Notes: generated from the letters alone by a model not told the origin. Counted from the stretch's first letter, positions 12,111 through 25,352 are shown. The stretch: DNA of 64,000 bases from Amblyomma americanum (GCF_052857255.1 NC_135497.1:112151002-112215001), one strand, 5' to 3'. Translations and numbers: made by a program.

Positions 12111-13190
12111 TTCTAAAAAATGAACAGGCGTGCAGCGGTGATGTCCAGCGGGAACTATTTGTTGCCTTTGTGGCACTAAATGGGTTCAGCCTAGCGTTAG
12201 ATACAAACTCGGTGCACAGTGCACAGGAACATAACTTTCACATCTGTCGAAGTGTAACTGGCATGACCTTACGCTCAGTTGCATGCTCTTGCAGTCACAG
12301 CAAACTGCAAGTTTCAAAAGGGGTCTCTGAAAGTGAAGCTGAAAATGTATTAGGATGCGCGCTACAACTAATTCACATAGAGCAGCACATCGTAACTGCA
12401 TAAATAAAGCTATGTTCCTGCGCACGGCTCTGGGCTTGCATAGATGTTATCCTCGTGCGTATACATTACCTTGAATTGCTCGCTCCTGCTGCGAAACTAA
12501 AAAAAAATTACCTTTCTCATTGTTTCTGTGTGGTGTTCGTTTCAGTTGACGTGCCCTGGCACCGAGGCATTTTAACAACTGACGATGGACAGATAGGCAC
12601 GGACAGTATCGAAGTGGAAAATTAAAACAGCGCAGGGGCGACGGCGAAATACGAACGAGGCACAGAAGGTTTACCAGCCGAGTTTATCGGAGTTTATATG
12701 CAATTTCTGTCCATCGGTCATGTCTTGCAACGATTCGTTTACCGATTCCTTTTATACCCTATGCAAAATTGGTGGGTGCTGAGTGTGACTTGGAGGTTGA
12801 CAGCCAGCAAGCAATGTTGTTCGTCGGCTCTGGTGTCAAAGTTTTGGCAAAGAGGCAAGAAAATGGAACGGAAAAAATGTGCTCACAAAATTTATTCCAC
12901 CACTTTTTTTTATGAAAGCCTGAGAATTCCTCTAAGTGCATAGAGAATGATAGGCAAAGCAGTCGCCCAGGCCCGTATCCAAGAGAAGGGGGTGCGGGGG
13001 AGGTTGAGGGGCTCCGGGCCCCCCGAAATCGAGCTAACCCTGTCCCTCTGCCCGAATTCTCTCTTATTAGTGCCCTTGGGGTTACATCAGCCAGAAAGCC
13101 CGCTCGATACAAGAAAATACCTTAGGGCCCCTGCGAAAAACATTTTCTGCCTACGTACCACCCCAGCATGGCACACAGGCAGCTCATGTT
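12111..13190. other. Intergenic stretch, no gene seen
   Basis: No supported coding region or recognised repeat. Confidence 0.35.
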
Positions 13191-13199
13191 CGACCTAAG

Positions 13200-14250
13200 G
13201 TCACGCCATGACCACGCAGATTCCAGCCCTGCTACAGAGCTGCCCGCTCCTTGAATGGGCGCGGAGTCCAGCAGCAGAGTGGCGTGCTCCCGACGGGAGA
13301 CGGCTACGGTGGACAACAGCAGCTCCCGCGAACTACGTCGTGACCTTGGTCGACCCCGGCGGCGGCGCTCCCTGGTCAACAGGGGGAGCGAGTGCGCGCT
13401 CACAAAAGACGGGCCCCGGGGGGAGCGCGGAGCAAGCAACAGGTGAAGCCCGTCGGCGAGAGACGCCCGCCGCTTCTTCCCGTGGCAGGTTGAACGGAAA
13501 CGCCACTTTTGTGGAAAACCCGGCCGGGGCAGGCCGCATTGTGCGCCACTTCCTTCCGAGGAGGTCGGAACGGAACTCGGAGCAGGGGAAGGCGCCGGAG
13601 GAGGAGGGGGAGCTCGTTTCCTTCAAGCTGCTCGAGTTTTGTTACCGGCGCCGCTCCTCGGGGCTCGAGGGGGGGGGGGGGGGGGGGGGGGGGGGGAGCG
13701 AGAGGTCGGGGCACACCCTTTTCTGACCTGCCCTTCTTCGTGCCAGCGAACACTATGGAAGTGCAAGGGGGGTAAGGACAGCGCTTCCTCACAGGTTGCT
13801 AGCAGGCGCCGGTGCACTGCGCACTTCCACTTGTTGCCGTGTGACTTGCGCCGACTTCCTGGAGCCGCTGGAAGAATACATACAGTTCTGCAGCCTCGAT
13901 ATGTGGGGCGCCACCTCCTCTCCCCTCTCTCCGGCGCCTCCTCGCCGCCTCTAGTAGTAAGTCGCGTAACGCGCCGAATGGGAACACGGGTATCGTTTCT
14001 ACGTCTCCCGCCGGGGATTCATTGATGCCGCGGTGCCACGAACCGTGCGACATCCGCTCCGCCGGGTCTCGCGCCGGAGCTTAAGACGCGGCGTGGAAAC
14101 AGGGCGACCGAGGTGCGAGCGTGTAAGAGCGGGGGGAAAAGAACGGACCGGTTTTTCCGAAAACTGCGCTTTCATGGACTGTTTCTCCAGTGCGACAATT
14201 GCTGGAGCTGTAGTGACCTCGAAGCGAAAGGAAATTGCGAAAAGAAGCGA
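13200..14250. other. CpG-rich block, possible regulatory island
   Basis: GC-rich, CpG-dense DNA with a G homopolymer of about 27 bp (around 13670-13696). Overlapping long frames on both strands are composition artefacts. No splice-framed exon or domain could be recognised. Confidence 0.3.
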
Positions 14251-14940
14251 ATAGGACGCTTTGCTCAGTTTGCTCAGTGTATACACTCCTCTCTGGCACT
14301 TCTGGGAAATTTGACCTGTACGCGAAGCAGTGTTGCGTATAGTGAGATGAGTATACCGGAGGTCAGCAGAGTCCTCAAAGCGCCACTGCTGATCCACGAT
14401 CTCCGCGAAGTGATTCATTCAATGAAATACTTTACGGGGTTGCTTGAAAGATGAGCCATTGCGAGTGAGCCGCCTGAACACGGGCCTATGTAGGGCCATA
14501 TTTTCCAACGACTTATTTCATTTTCCATTAATTTGGTCCCCTGCCATTGGTCGCTGCTCCCAAGTGACGCAGGCCGCGAGAGAAGACGTCACGCTGGTCG
14601 CGGCAGAAACGCGTAAACTGCCACGCCTGGTGAGCTTTACCGGCGGTAATCCAGTCTCGCCAAAGAAACTGGGCGTCAGGTGTGTGGCGAATTGACGCCG
14701 TTTGGTATACCTTCCCCACATGCTGTTGCTTTGGTCACGCTTAACGTCGCAGCGAAATGAAACAGACGAGATGGATCGTTAGCAAATACGGGCCCTGGAT
14801 GTGATGCCGTTGACAGCTACCGGCACGTGGTTTCTCCCTCTTTTTTTTTTCCTTGCCGGCACGAGCTTGCCGAATATCCTTGCCCCTTTCTCCGTCTTTC
14901 ATGGCCTCAGGTGCGGCGAGAATCGGCGCGGCTAGTGATT

Positions 14941-15300
<360 letters not shown>

Positions 15301-16340
15301 CTAGTGATTTCACGTGCAAGTCATCTACAGTTGCAAAGTGGCGCGTGAACATCTAATACGCTTTGTTGTTCAATACACTTGTGCACAATAACTCGTTGAG
15401 CACGTTTATTTTTTTTTTTCATAGGAAATTACTTTCATTTTTCTCTTCTTGGTATATGTTCTCTCTTCTGTCAAAGATACAACCACGCCACTTGTACTAT
15501 TACGAACTAAAGTCTATACAGACCGCCTGAGCAGCAATCGAAGCGCATATTGCCCTGCTATCGGCCAGAATTCAACAACACGGTTCTGGAGGCAGAAATA
15601 GGAGCCACGAGGGCTCTCATACGTGGTAGCGAAACCAGGCGATTGTTCGAAGAAATGTCAACTGTGGAACTTTTGTCCGCGATAGTACACATTTCGCTCT
15701 CTCCAGCACAGGGAAGTGTTCGTTATAACTGACCTTCACGCTTTACTTCTATGGTAACTCTGCGCGTCTTGTACAATGTGTACGATCATGGACAAACAGA
15801 TACCAAAGAAAACACAAGAAAGGCAGAAAAAAAAAGGAATAGTTTTGTTGATGCAGGGTTCAAGGAAATCCCAGTTCGTTTTTAGTTACGAATACTACGG
15901 TTATCGCACGCTGTAAACAAATATATGTTTCGGTATTTCGCTGTTTTCACTTTTTCATTAGTAGTGCGCATTCATGTTTTATGTTTACAGGTAAGAAAGC
16001 ATTATTTTTACGTTTTTTTATTATACCGAGGACACGGACATAGCTAAAGGAACCGGCAGGTTCTGCTTTACTAGAGCTGTCTTTGGCCACGCCGACTACA
16101 CAGGCACAAGAGTAGTAACAGTTTGACAACGTGCGGTTATATATATATATATATATATATAACAGTCATATCTTTACTTGATGGCTTATCCCTCCCCCTG
16201 TGGTGATAACAGTATGCTGAACAACGTTACGAAAAGAAGGCAATGAAAAACACCAACTGCGGAGTCAGGTCTTAAGCGTTCGCCAGCCACTACGCCTTCA
16301 ACAAGACACGAATGCCATACGGTGGCCTCGCAAACACCGT
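15301..16340. other. Intergenic stretch, no gene seen
   Basis: No supported coding region. A short TA run lies at about 16138-16162. Confidence 0.35.
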
Positions 16341-19300
16341 GTTCTTCGCGGCCCTAGCCCAAAACAAGCACATGCACAAATGGGTGTGAGGGGCGTTCAG
16401 CCTACGGGCGCGCCTGATTGTCTTCGAGCGGCAGCCCGCGTGGCCAGGAACAAAGCGGTCGGCCCGAGGAGATGCGCGAGTAATGACGGACGGCGCCCTC
16501 CCGCGGTCGAGTCGAACGGCATTCACCGACGACGAGGCACTCGAGGTTTCCGGGGCGGGAACTGCTCCGGGTAGGCACGGCGCGCGAGCGGCAGCGTAGA
16601 AGAGCTCCCCTTCCCCGACCGACGAGGAGGAGGAAACTCAGACGTCTCTTCCGTTATATTCCGAGGGCCCGCAACGGCATCGAGCACGGTTCCGATTGCG
16701 GGTACAATCAATTTCCGGCAGAGGAAAAAAAAGGGAAAAGGAAGCAAAGAGAAGGCCAGAAGGATAGTACTTTGCAGAAAGGAAGGAAAAAAAAATTAAA
16801 AGGGGGCGATCATCGTAAAGCGGCCCCGCAATCTGTTGGCAGCAAGGTCCCGCAGGAAGCTCTCGTTAGGGCCTTCGCCGAGAGCGCACTGGGTCGCGGG
16901 GAAAGGCGGCGGCAAGGATGATACGCGCAGCTTCCGCTGCTCTTCTAATCCGCTCGACGCTCATCCGGAGGGCGGGAAACGAGACGTACCGTTGACGTCA
17001 CTGGCTTCGAGTGTGGTGCCCTCCCTACCTTCGGGGGCTAGCCACAAACACGGGCTGCACTTCCCTAGCTCCTCCTTCTTCGAGGCTCGCCTCTGTCGGG
17101 AGGAGGAACGGCCCCCATTGTTCCTGCAGATATATATTTTTTTCTTCTTTTCTCTTCCTCGCTCTTGTGACTGCGCTGGCTTCCGCCTGCTCTCGTGCGA
17201 CCGTGCTGGACCCCGCTCCATTTCCGACGGCGTTGCCCCCGTTTTGTTTGACGATAAGCCGTTGCGGCAGGTATATAGTCGCAGAGACAATGGCCATAGT
17301 GCGAGGAGACGCGCAGTGTTTGCCTGAAGACTCTTTTTTCCCCTTTGTTCTTTGGCCACACGGTGCAGCGCGGGACACGAGCGGCCTCTACAGATGTCCT
17401 TGGGATTTGCAGTGCTGTGGCTAAAGGCCCTCCGAAATTCAACAGCCTTCAACTTGAGCCGCGAAATGTGCTGAGGCGCTATTTCCTCGTCATGAGCTTC
17501 TCTTTCTTCCACGTCTGTATTTGTTGCACAGGGCTGAACCTTCAAAATCGATGACCTAAACAGGACCTCAAGTCGACGCTGCGAACAAGCCAAATTGCAT
17601 TTCACTTCATTTATTCCAACATCAACATGCTGAGGACCGTGAACAAAAAGCCTCTAACTGGGATTGCGGGACCCACGGCCCCTAAACATGGCATTGGCAA
17701 AAAACGAGGATGCAAAAACAACGTATCAGACAACTGACTCAGATCACCTTCTTTGCCGTACCGGAACCGAGGTCGGGCTGCTTGAAGAAAATGTGGTTCC
17801 TATTGTTCAAATAATTCTGAGCATCAATTATTGCCGTATGCAGTTATTGAAGGCATAGTTATGACATACGTACCGAGCCATATGACATAGGTATGACATA
17901 GGCATGACTTGAAACTGATTTTAGACTTTGTCTCGCTACGTAGCCTTACCGTGCCGATATAGCATGGCGTCTGATTGGAACGAACTTGCTAACACTACGT
18001 GTAACAGCGATGCGGGTGTGTGAAGTAAACAACATCATATATAAAAAAATCAAGCTTTCAAAGAAAGGCGATGCATGGCTTTGAGGCAGCAGTACTTTAA
18101 ATTCCAGCCAGCGGTTTTTCCCATTCGTTAAAACCGAGTGCATAGTTCAGATCCATGTATTGCAACGAGACTGTGTAGTAGCTTATCGCGCAAGTCCGGG
18201 GTGCTCTAGTTTGCTTGCTTAATGGAAGGGTTGAAAAGTGGGAAGAATCATATATAGCGTCAGCCACAAGTAGCGCGCTATGTAGCATGTCTGCTGGACA
18301 GATTCCGGCGAGGAACTTACAAGGCAACCTTTGGTCAGGAGCGTAGTAGATGTCTGTCTTCAAACACGACCACGCAGAGAACCGCTGAAAAGTTCGCTCC
18401 TTAGCAGCGCCAAGAGGCGGAGCTCAAGGACAAGTGCGCCTCCGTCCGCACACGCGCACAGGATGGATTGCGCTCTCGTCCTTGCACACGTTCGCGCTTT
18501 TATTTGTCTATTGCAAGTTTCCGCTGAAGCGCTGTATATGCTGCGGCTTGTGTGCACAGCGAAAAGACCGGACGCAGGGAAGCTCTTCGCGCGCCGCTCG
18601 TTCATGCCGCGTCAAGCTCGGCGCGAAGTCCCAGGCGCGAAGCCCCGTGCGACACCGTCCGCGACACTAGCGGCAGAAAGGTAGGCGGGGGGTTTGCGAC
18701 GGGGGAGTAAAAGCCGGGCCTTTCACATGGGGCAGGGTAGCAGCGGGGAGCCGAGCGAGTCCACGGCCGCCCCCATTCAAGCGGCCGCCAGAGTGGCGCC
18801 GGCCAACGGCCCTGACCCCGCGGCTGACCACAATGGACCGACCGCCGCGGTGTTTGCCGGCCGGCACACACATCCGCTCCATCCCCCGACGACCCCCGAT
18901 CGCCAGAGGACAAACTCGGTGACCGCTCGAAGGGAAGCCGTGTACTACGCGCCACAGCAGCAGCAGCAGCAGCCCGCTGCCTGCCCAGCCACCCGCTGTT
19001 GACGCTGTGAAGGGTCTACGCCCCCCCATCGCTTTCATAGCGTTCGCCCCACTGCGCAGGTGGCGTCCACCCCCGACCCGCTTGAGTCGGGTGCATGCCG
19101 CTGTCGTTTTCTTCACAAACGGGTTAAATCCTGACATCCGGCTGTTGCACCTTGGCCACCGCATGCGTTGCTGGAAGGAGCCGAAAATCCAAGCTTCGCC
19201 TCCGAGGCACGCCCCGGGTCGCAGTAAAATATGGAGGAAGGAAAAAGGGGCCGGCAAAGCGAGAGATTCCTGACAGAAGGGGAGGGAAGCGAAGCGTGTA
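16341..19300. other. CpG-rich block, no exon recognised
   Basis: Several GC-rich, CpG-dense stretches (about 16400-17350 and 18350-19300) with overlapping frames on both strands, separated by an AT-richer part (17500-18330). No protein family is recognised. A short (CAG)n lies at about 18955-18972. The block may hold promoters or non-coding exons. Confidence 0.3.
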
Positions 19301-19636
19301 CTGGGCGTGCTGACGGCCAAACGACTGCACCGTGCAGACATACCTGCGTAGCGAGGAATAGCCGACCCGTCTTCAGAGCGGCATAGAAAAGGCTCCCGAA
19401 ACTTGGTGTGCGGAGGAAAGGCGCGACGGCACGAGGGATTCAAAAGCAACACCATGCAGTGAGAGAACGGTGTGACCGGTTTGGAGGTGTGCGGTAGCAC
19501 GTTTCCCGCCGGTAGCTGAAAAGAAAAAAAAAAAGAGCTTGGTTGGTGACTTGATAGTTCTTGCATCTTTGCTTCCTCGTAAGTTTAGGCAAACTTCACA
19601 CGCCGCTAAGCGTAACATAACGTTTTTGATTACGCA

Positions 19637-19668
19637 GATAGAGAGAAAGAGAGAGAGAGAGAGAGAGC
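19637..19668. repeat. GA microsatellite
   Basis: Short GA-rich run, about 30 bp. Confidence 0.8.
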
Positions 19669-20419
19669 TGTCCTATACGTCTAACGCCCTTCGTTTTTGG
19701 ATTTATTTTTCTTCTCAGTTTGGGTGTACAAATCGGGCTATATTTTTTTTTACCTCATATTCTTGTCCAAGTCGTGTCATTCAGCAAAGTATTCCCCAAT
19801 TCGAGTTTTCTCTCAGGTCATATTTTGCCGCAGAAACCGATTTCATATTCTAACCGCGAGTTTTTTGTGCGGGGTGTAAAAATACTCTATTTATGCACAT
19901 TGTTTTGCAAACAATACTGAAATGCGGGGTTGTACTGCAAAAAACTTCAGGAAAGCAGACAGCTTTTTTTCTCATTATTACAATCATTTCTCCGCGTACA
20001 TTACAATCTGCCTGTGTTCGTACATTAGGACAACATTCATTCAACGTCGCAGCGATCATTTTAAACGCAGGAGAACCTTGGAGCACGATTTTGTCAGCAT
20101 GGGTAGCACTTAATGCAATGATGCCAATAAGACGTCTGGTCAGTATACCCGTGCTTTAGCATCTCTGCTCCAAGGACTGCTCCTCGAACTTGGCCTCATA
20201 TTAAGGACCGTCATAAATAAAAAAAATGGCAAAAGAAGTTCAAAAGGGGCAGTTTAATGCTAAAGCCCCACTGGAATAAGCGCAAGATGTGCGCTAATTA
20301 TCGTGCGGCTTTCTCGGCCTTTTTTGTCCACAAGAAAACTCTGTTCCCTAGGCTTATTTTTGAAAAGAAATCGGGTAACCCGTTTTTCAGGAAATATGCC
20401 CGGGGTGAATCGGGTAATA

Positions 20420-20775
20420 TCGGGTTAGACGAAAACGAAGGGCCCTATATATACATCCTGCGCCCAACAGCTGGACAATGGATGACATTCTCAGACTCTA
20501 AAGCAGCACTGCAAAATCTGTCAAACATGTTTAGGAAAACTAATGACCAGCCAGTCACCCGGGACATTAGATACCTATATACATCGCCTGACCAGCGTCG
20601 CAAGCAACTGTGCACTATTCCGATGGATCCCATCTCATTGTGTCAACTTAGGCAACGAAAAGGCAAACGAAGTGGCCAACAAAGGTCCGCTGGAATTGAA
20701 CCCTGGCCAATCCCCCACCAGCCGTGGATATGTGCCATCGCTTCAGAGGCAACAACAACTATAGGACAGGTGACC
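20420..20775 (+). mobile_element. LINE fragment: RNase H C-terminal half
   Basis: One frame encodes WMTFSDSKAALQNL, an RNase H segment with a conserved Asp. After a frameshift another frame encodes ALFRWIPSHCVNLGNEKANE, the RNase H WIPSHxGxxGNExAD block. This is a decayed piece of a non-LTR element with an RNase H domain (I/Jockey-like group). The text near 20745-20765 recurs at 24343-24375, so both belong to one family. Confidence 0.7.
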
Positions 20776-20804
20776 TCATATATATCAAAAGCAGTGATCC
20801 CGAG

Positions 20805-21545
20805 AGATGAGCGTGCTCCCAGTCACCTGCCGCGAATCGGCAGTAAGAAATTCAGTATGCGCACAGACGCTCTCTTATTTCTCTATCAGACTTACATGGG
20901 ACCAATTCTTGAGTTCCTATGCGTTGTGTTGTCCGGTTGTCCTAGATACAAAATTCAACCTGTCTTGCCTTTGGAGAGGCGCGCTGAAGGGCTTTGCCTT
21001 GGTTTGACAAAATCATTCGCAAATGTTTTCCTCTTTTTGGAGCCCTCGTACGGGACTTGAACTCCCGCTTCCAGCTTGTCACAGTGCGCACCTTTTTACG
21101 GGCGCTTGAGCCAATGCCTGGAGTGGCTTCTCCCATTTTTCTGACACGCCCAGTTTGTTTCTAGATAAACATCGGCCGCAGTAAAAGCTGCCTCAATTTG
21201 TATTTACAGAGTCCCTCTTGTCTAAAATTGCAGCCTCGCTTAGGTCCGTGCAATGCGTTGGCAATGTGCATGCTGCTCCTGCACTTTGCTTTGACCGTGC
21301 GCTGCCGCCAAATGCAATGAACTCGTGTTGCAATGTGTTAAATGGTCTCCTGGTAGAATATCTCTTTCATTATCCGAGCCACGCAGCTATTTTCACAGAT
21401 GCCTCTCAACATGCCGAAAAACCAGCAGTAGGTATTTATTACCAGGCACTACAGTCGGGTACAACTTTAGAAGACAGGAGAGGCCCCGCCCAGATGACCG
21501 AAGCGCAGCAACCAACTGCCTGCGCGACTAAAGAAATAGTCCAGC
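20805..21545 (+). mobile_element. LINE fragment: RT thumb then RNase H start
   Basis: The frame at about 20880-21010 reads LYQTYMGPILEFLCVVLSG and LERRAEGLCLGL, a reverse-transcriptase thumb/connection block. At about 21380-21450 it reads AIFTDASQHAEKPAVGIYYQ, the start of RNase H. This order is normal for a LINE, but the piece lies downstream of the RNase H end at 20420-20775. The locus is therefore permuted, by tandem or nested insertion. Several stops and shifts make it a dead copy. Confidence 0.65.
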
Positions 21546-23150
21546 TCAAAAAAATTTGACTGCTTCTAAAACGCGCATTTCTCTGTATAACTAAGATTTG
21601 TGTATATTGATGAGTGGTTTGGTAAAACTATCATGATGGAAATGCTACAGCACATACCGGATCGCGAGAGAAAAATAACTCCGTGCCTTCTACAACGCTG
21701 TGCGTCGTTTGCTACGGAGCAACATCGACGGCACCGAACGACACTCGAAGGACGCCCTGCTAGACGCTCGGCTATCTTATCATACTGCTGCCAACGATCG
21801 ATCGTTTGCGAGCTGAGCTGGCAGCAACGAATCTTTGCGTTGGAGGTGGCTTTCGCAAATCTTTTCGGTTGAAAAACTCGTAAGTCCGCGCAAGCTTTTG
21901 TCATTTATCATGATAATGGTTTTGCTCATCACTTCGCCACGTCCGACGAGAAACGCAGGGGCACAGTACACAAACACACCCGCCGCTCACAGTAGGTACC
22001 AGACTTTGGCAAACTCTCCTCGTCGTAACTTCACTTAGGAGCAAAACAAAACACCATAGAACAAACATGCACGATGACTGTTTGCAGCGGTGTGTCGCCG
22101 CGGGATCCTGTTTCCAGACGAAGCGCAGCGCAGCGTCACCGATGTTCGCTGTAATCTTTTTTCGTCGGCTCACGGCTCAGAACAAACGCACGCGGCACAA
22201 ATTGTGCGTCGTAAGCTCGCAGTAATATTTCCGGCATGAGAGACACCCAGAAACAATTAGAATTCACTCTGACGAAGGGAGACGCACACAGCTGATGCGA
22301 CTCGGCCCAGTTCGAAGCGAGGGCGGCCATGTTAGGCATGTTCTCCGTCGGCAGGGACACCGGCCGTCCGGCTCATGACGTCACGTGAAGTGCGCGCCTA
22401 TTGGCGGAGGCTCCTGTGCATTCGCCTTTGAGGGGCAAATGCCGCTACCTTCTAAAGTTTTACCCGACTATAGAATGGAGTTAGATCTGTACGGGTCCCA
22501 GATACACGCCAGTTTTTGGGGCTCAAATTTCTCGCCATTGGTTCGGCCCTTCCGAAAATTCTCTGCAATAGTTCCCATGTGATCATAATTTTGGACTGCC
22601 TCTTAGTCTGAGCGCCGCTTGAAAGCTCGAGGACAAGTCTTTTGAACCAATCCTTTATATTGTTTCTTCCCATTCATGTGCAAGATGTGCGTTTACATTG
22701 GATTAGGGCACTGCGACATAACTTCATACGCGATGACCGATTCTTTTAGCGAACTCAACCCTCAAAGGGCCTAGCTGTTGCCTCAATCGCTCCAAACATT
22801 ATACTGCTGTTTGTGTCTCGTTTTGAATGTTTCCAACCCCTTTACAACCTGAGCCATGACCCCATCGTTCATACAGAAGACTTCGAGCATTTAAAATTCC
22901 CGCGGAGCGTACGCTCATGCAGTTCAAGGCACGTTTGTTCACGCCGCCGAATACTTGTACGTCATGCTGTGATATTGAATCCTTATCATTATATCCTCTA
23001 CCGCCGGCGGTTTGCACGCAGAGAATTAAGTATTTGCAAATTCCCCTCGCTCGATTAGGATTGCCGTTTACTATTCCCGTCCTCCTCTCCTTCAGTGCAA
23101 CCACCAAAACCGGTGTGTAAATTTATTTATAGTTACATTACTGAAACCGG
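21546..23150. other. Intergenic stretch, no gene seen
   Basis: No supported coding region. A GC-richer part lies at about 21940-22450. The DNA may include unclassified repeats, but none could be proved from this window. Confidence 0.3.
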
Positions 23151-23289
23151 GAGATGTTCGTGTTTACGCTTCTTTTTCTTTACTTTTCTCTGAAATTTTC
23201 TTGTTTTTTTCACAATTTCGTTTCCTCTATTTCCTTTCTTGTCACGTCAAAACCTTTCCAAATTCATTGCTCATCTTCCCTGGTTCCTA

Positions 23290-23465
23290 AATCTTTATTT
23301 ATGTGCCGTTTGAGCTCAGTCTGGGCGAATCTTTCATCTGCGTGGGCCTACACCAAACTCTGGTGAACCCCCACCGCGGGTTTTGGAGGCGGGTCTGGAT
23401 AACGCGCTCGTATAGTTTGCCCAGGCAAGAGGTGAGGGAGATGGGTCGTAATGCTTCCAGGCACG
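23290..23465 (-). mobile_element. LINE fragment: reverse-transcriptase palm piece
   Basis: The minus strand encodes LRPISLTSCLGKLYERVIQT, a clear reverse-transcriptase block (RPISLTSxxGKLxER). It stops abruptly near 23455-23465, where a plus-strand RNase H piece begins. Confidence 0.65.
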
Positions 23466-24338
23466 AAAGGCACGAGTGGAGTACCTGCGCCGCACACATC
23501 GACAGGCACAAAATGCTGTATACGTGGACGCAGCCATGTACCCCGATTCAACAAACGCGGTGGCGGTCGTCTTGGACGCCAATTTCAAGGAAATCGCCAG
23601 CGCCTCCCTACGCAACTGCTCTCCCACAGTAGCAGAAACTGCTGCAATCGCCCTCGCAATCCAGCATGGCGATGCTACGGGAAATGAGCTAAAAATTATT
23701 ACCGACTCCCAGTCCGCGTGTCGCCTCCTCCTCTCATGGCAGACTTCCAGACTCCGTCGCTCCCATTCTGACTACCCCACAAGTGCAAAATTCCACATGC
23801 AAGCACCAAATCACTTGGACTCCTGGGCACGAGGGGCTCGAGGGAAACGAGGCCGAGGACAGTCTAGCTCGAGGATATACTAACCGAGCGACTAACCTCC
23901 CCGACCTCACCCCTCTCCCCTCTACGTACGGCGAGCGCCTCCTCCTTCTCCGAACACAATGACAAGTCTATCCCCCACCACACCGTAAGCTAACGGCGGC
24001 AGAGGCGAGGGAATGGCGACAACTACAGACGAACACCTTTCCTAACCTACACAAGTACCACATCATCTGCCCCTGGTGTGGCGGAATTCCAACAACATAC
24101 CATGTAACATGGGGCTGCTCCGGTCCCAAGCCCCCGAACCAGACAAACATCACTCCTAGGAACAGTGGGAGTCTGCACTGCTCAGCTCTGACTTGGCGAC
24201 GCAGCGAAAGCTGATATCCCAAACAAGAGCAACTGCGGTGGACATTGGGGTCCTGAAATAAGGACTCCACCCAAAATCTGTATTTTCGCCTCTCTATCCT
24301 ACCTTTTTGGAATAAATGTTTTCTACTACTACTACTAC
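23466..24338 (+). mobile_element. LINE 3' end: RNase H, zinc knuckle and TAC tail
   Basis: The plus strand encodes QNAVYVDAAMYPDS and ITDSQSACRLLLSWQTSR. After a frameshift it reads TWTPGHEGLEGNEAEDSLA, the three catalytic blocks of RNase H. After a stop, the frame resumes with KLTAAEAREWRQLQTNTFPN and a Cys-rich knuckle, CPWCGGIPTTYHVTWGC (CX2CX7HX4C). The 3' end has AATAAA at about 24311-24316 and a (TAC)n tail at 24325-24338. It is 5'-truncated and inactive, but its end is intact. Confidence 0.8.
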
Positions 24339-24755
24339 ACCGCGGGTATGTGCCGTTCCTTCAGAGGCAACAACAGCAACAATTGTCGGAAAGTTTTCTC
24401 TACAAAACCAAAGTCCGTAATGGCAAAAATATGCACTTATGAACAAAGGAATTGGCTCTGGAGCTTGCCATTCCATAATAATGCAAACTTTCATTTCGTT
24501 GACCCTCACTTAAGTTAAATTCTGGAATTCCGCACAGACTTCCTCGCTACTCTCTTGTCCGACTGAACGCCGCGTCCACAAGCAGACACCGGTGCCGCTT
24601 AGGACAAGCGAACAATCCGCATTGTGACAACCGTGGAGTGACATTTTCTACAAACTCTCAGCTTATACCGACCGAGCATATTACCGAGCACAAAATGGAG
24701 ACTCTCACAAAAGTGCCACTGATAATGAACAGCGTTTTAGGTCCCTCGTTCTAAC
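24339..24755 (+). mobile_element. Decayed LINE C-terminal region (same family as 20420)
   Basis: The text GTATGTGCCGTTCCTTCAGA recalls that at 20745-20765. Further on, one frame gives YSLVRLNAASTSRHRCRLGQ, followed by a Cys/His-like NNPHCDNRGV. This resembles the C-terminal zinc-knuckle region of RNase H-bearing LINEs. Several stops are present. Confidence 0.45.
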
Positions 24756-25349
24756 CTTAAATGTGCACTAAAGAGGAGTCTGAACTCGTCTTTTTACCGC
24801 GGGAACTCTTTCTACACGTTCCGGACATTCTTCGAAACTTCGAAATATTGTCCTGTGCGGTCGACTGCCCTAATTAAATCGGATTAAACGTCCCGGCTCC
24901 CGCCATTTTTTTTTAACTCAGCGCGGTAGGTAGGAGGAGTCAACAAACGCGTGGAGTGCCTCTCAGCCAGTCGCGTGGTGGCTTCACTTTCGGTTTTATT
25001 TTGTTTTTTTAGGTTTCTGTGAATAAACAGTTTCAGTCACAGACAATATAGCCGCAAATTAGGCCTACGGAAATAAAAATACACGTGGACTCTTTGATTT
25101 CCGTATCACTCCGCCGGTGGCAGAGCGGCAAGCCGCCACGGGACTGACTGACGCGTTTGTTGACTCCTCCTACCTACCGTGTTGAGTTAAAAAAAAAAAA
25201 GGCGGGAGCAGGGGCGTTTAATCTGATTTAATTAGGACAATCGGGCGCACAGGACAATATTTCGACGTTTCTAAGAATGCCCGGAACGTTTAGCTAGAGT
25301 TCCCGCGATAAAAAGACGAGTTCAGACTCCTCTTTAGCGCACATTTAAG
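24756..25349. mobile_element. Foldback MITE-like element with TTAA ends
   Basis: The left arm (about 24761-24975) and the right arm (about 25130-25345) are inverted copies of about 210 bp at high identity, both outer ends reading ATGTGCRCTAAAGAGGAGTC inward. Each end is preceded by TTAA (24757-24760 and 25345-25348), consistent with a TTAA target-site duplication as made by piggyBac-like transposases. The about 155-bp centre has no open frame. It is a non-autonomous foldback element; no transposase source is seen here. Confidence 0.75.
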
Positions 25350-25352
25350 TAG

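Noticed and set aside
18667..19566. 299-codon minus-strand frame
   Set aside because: No domain; other frames are open over the same GC-rich DNA.
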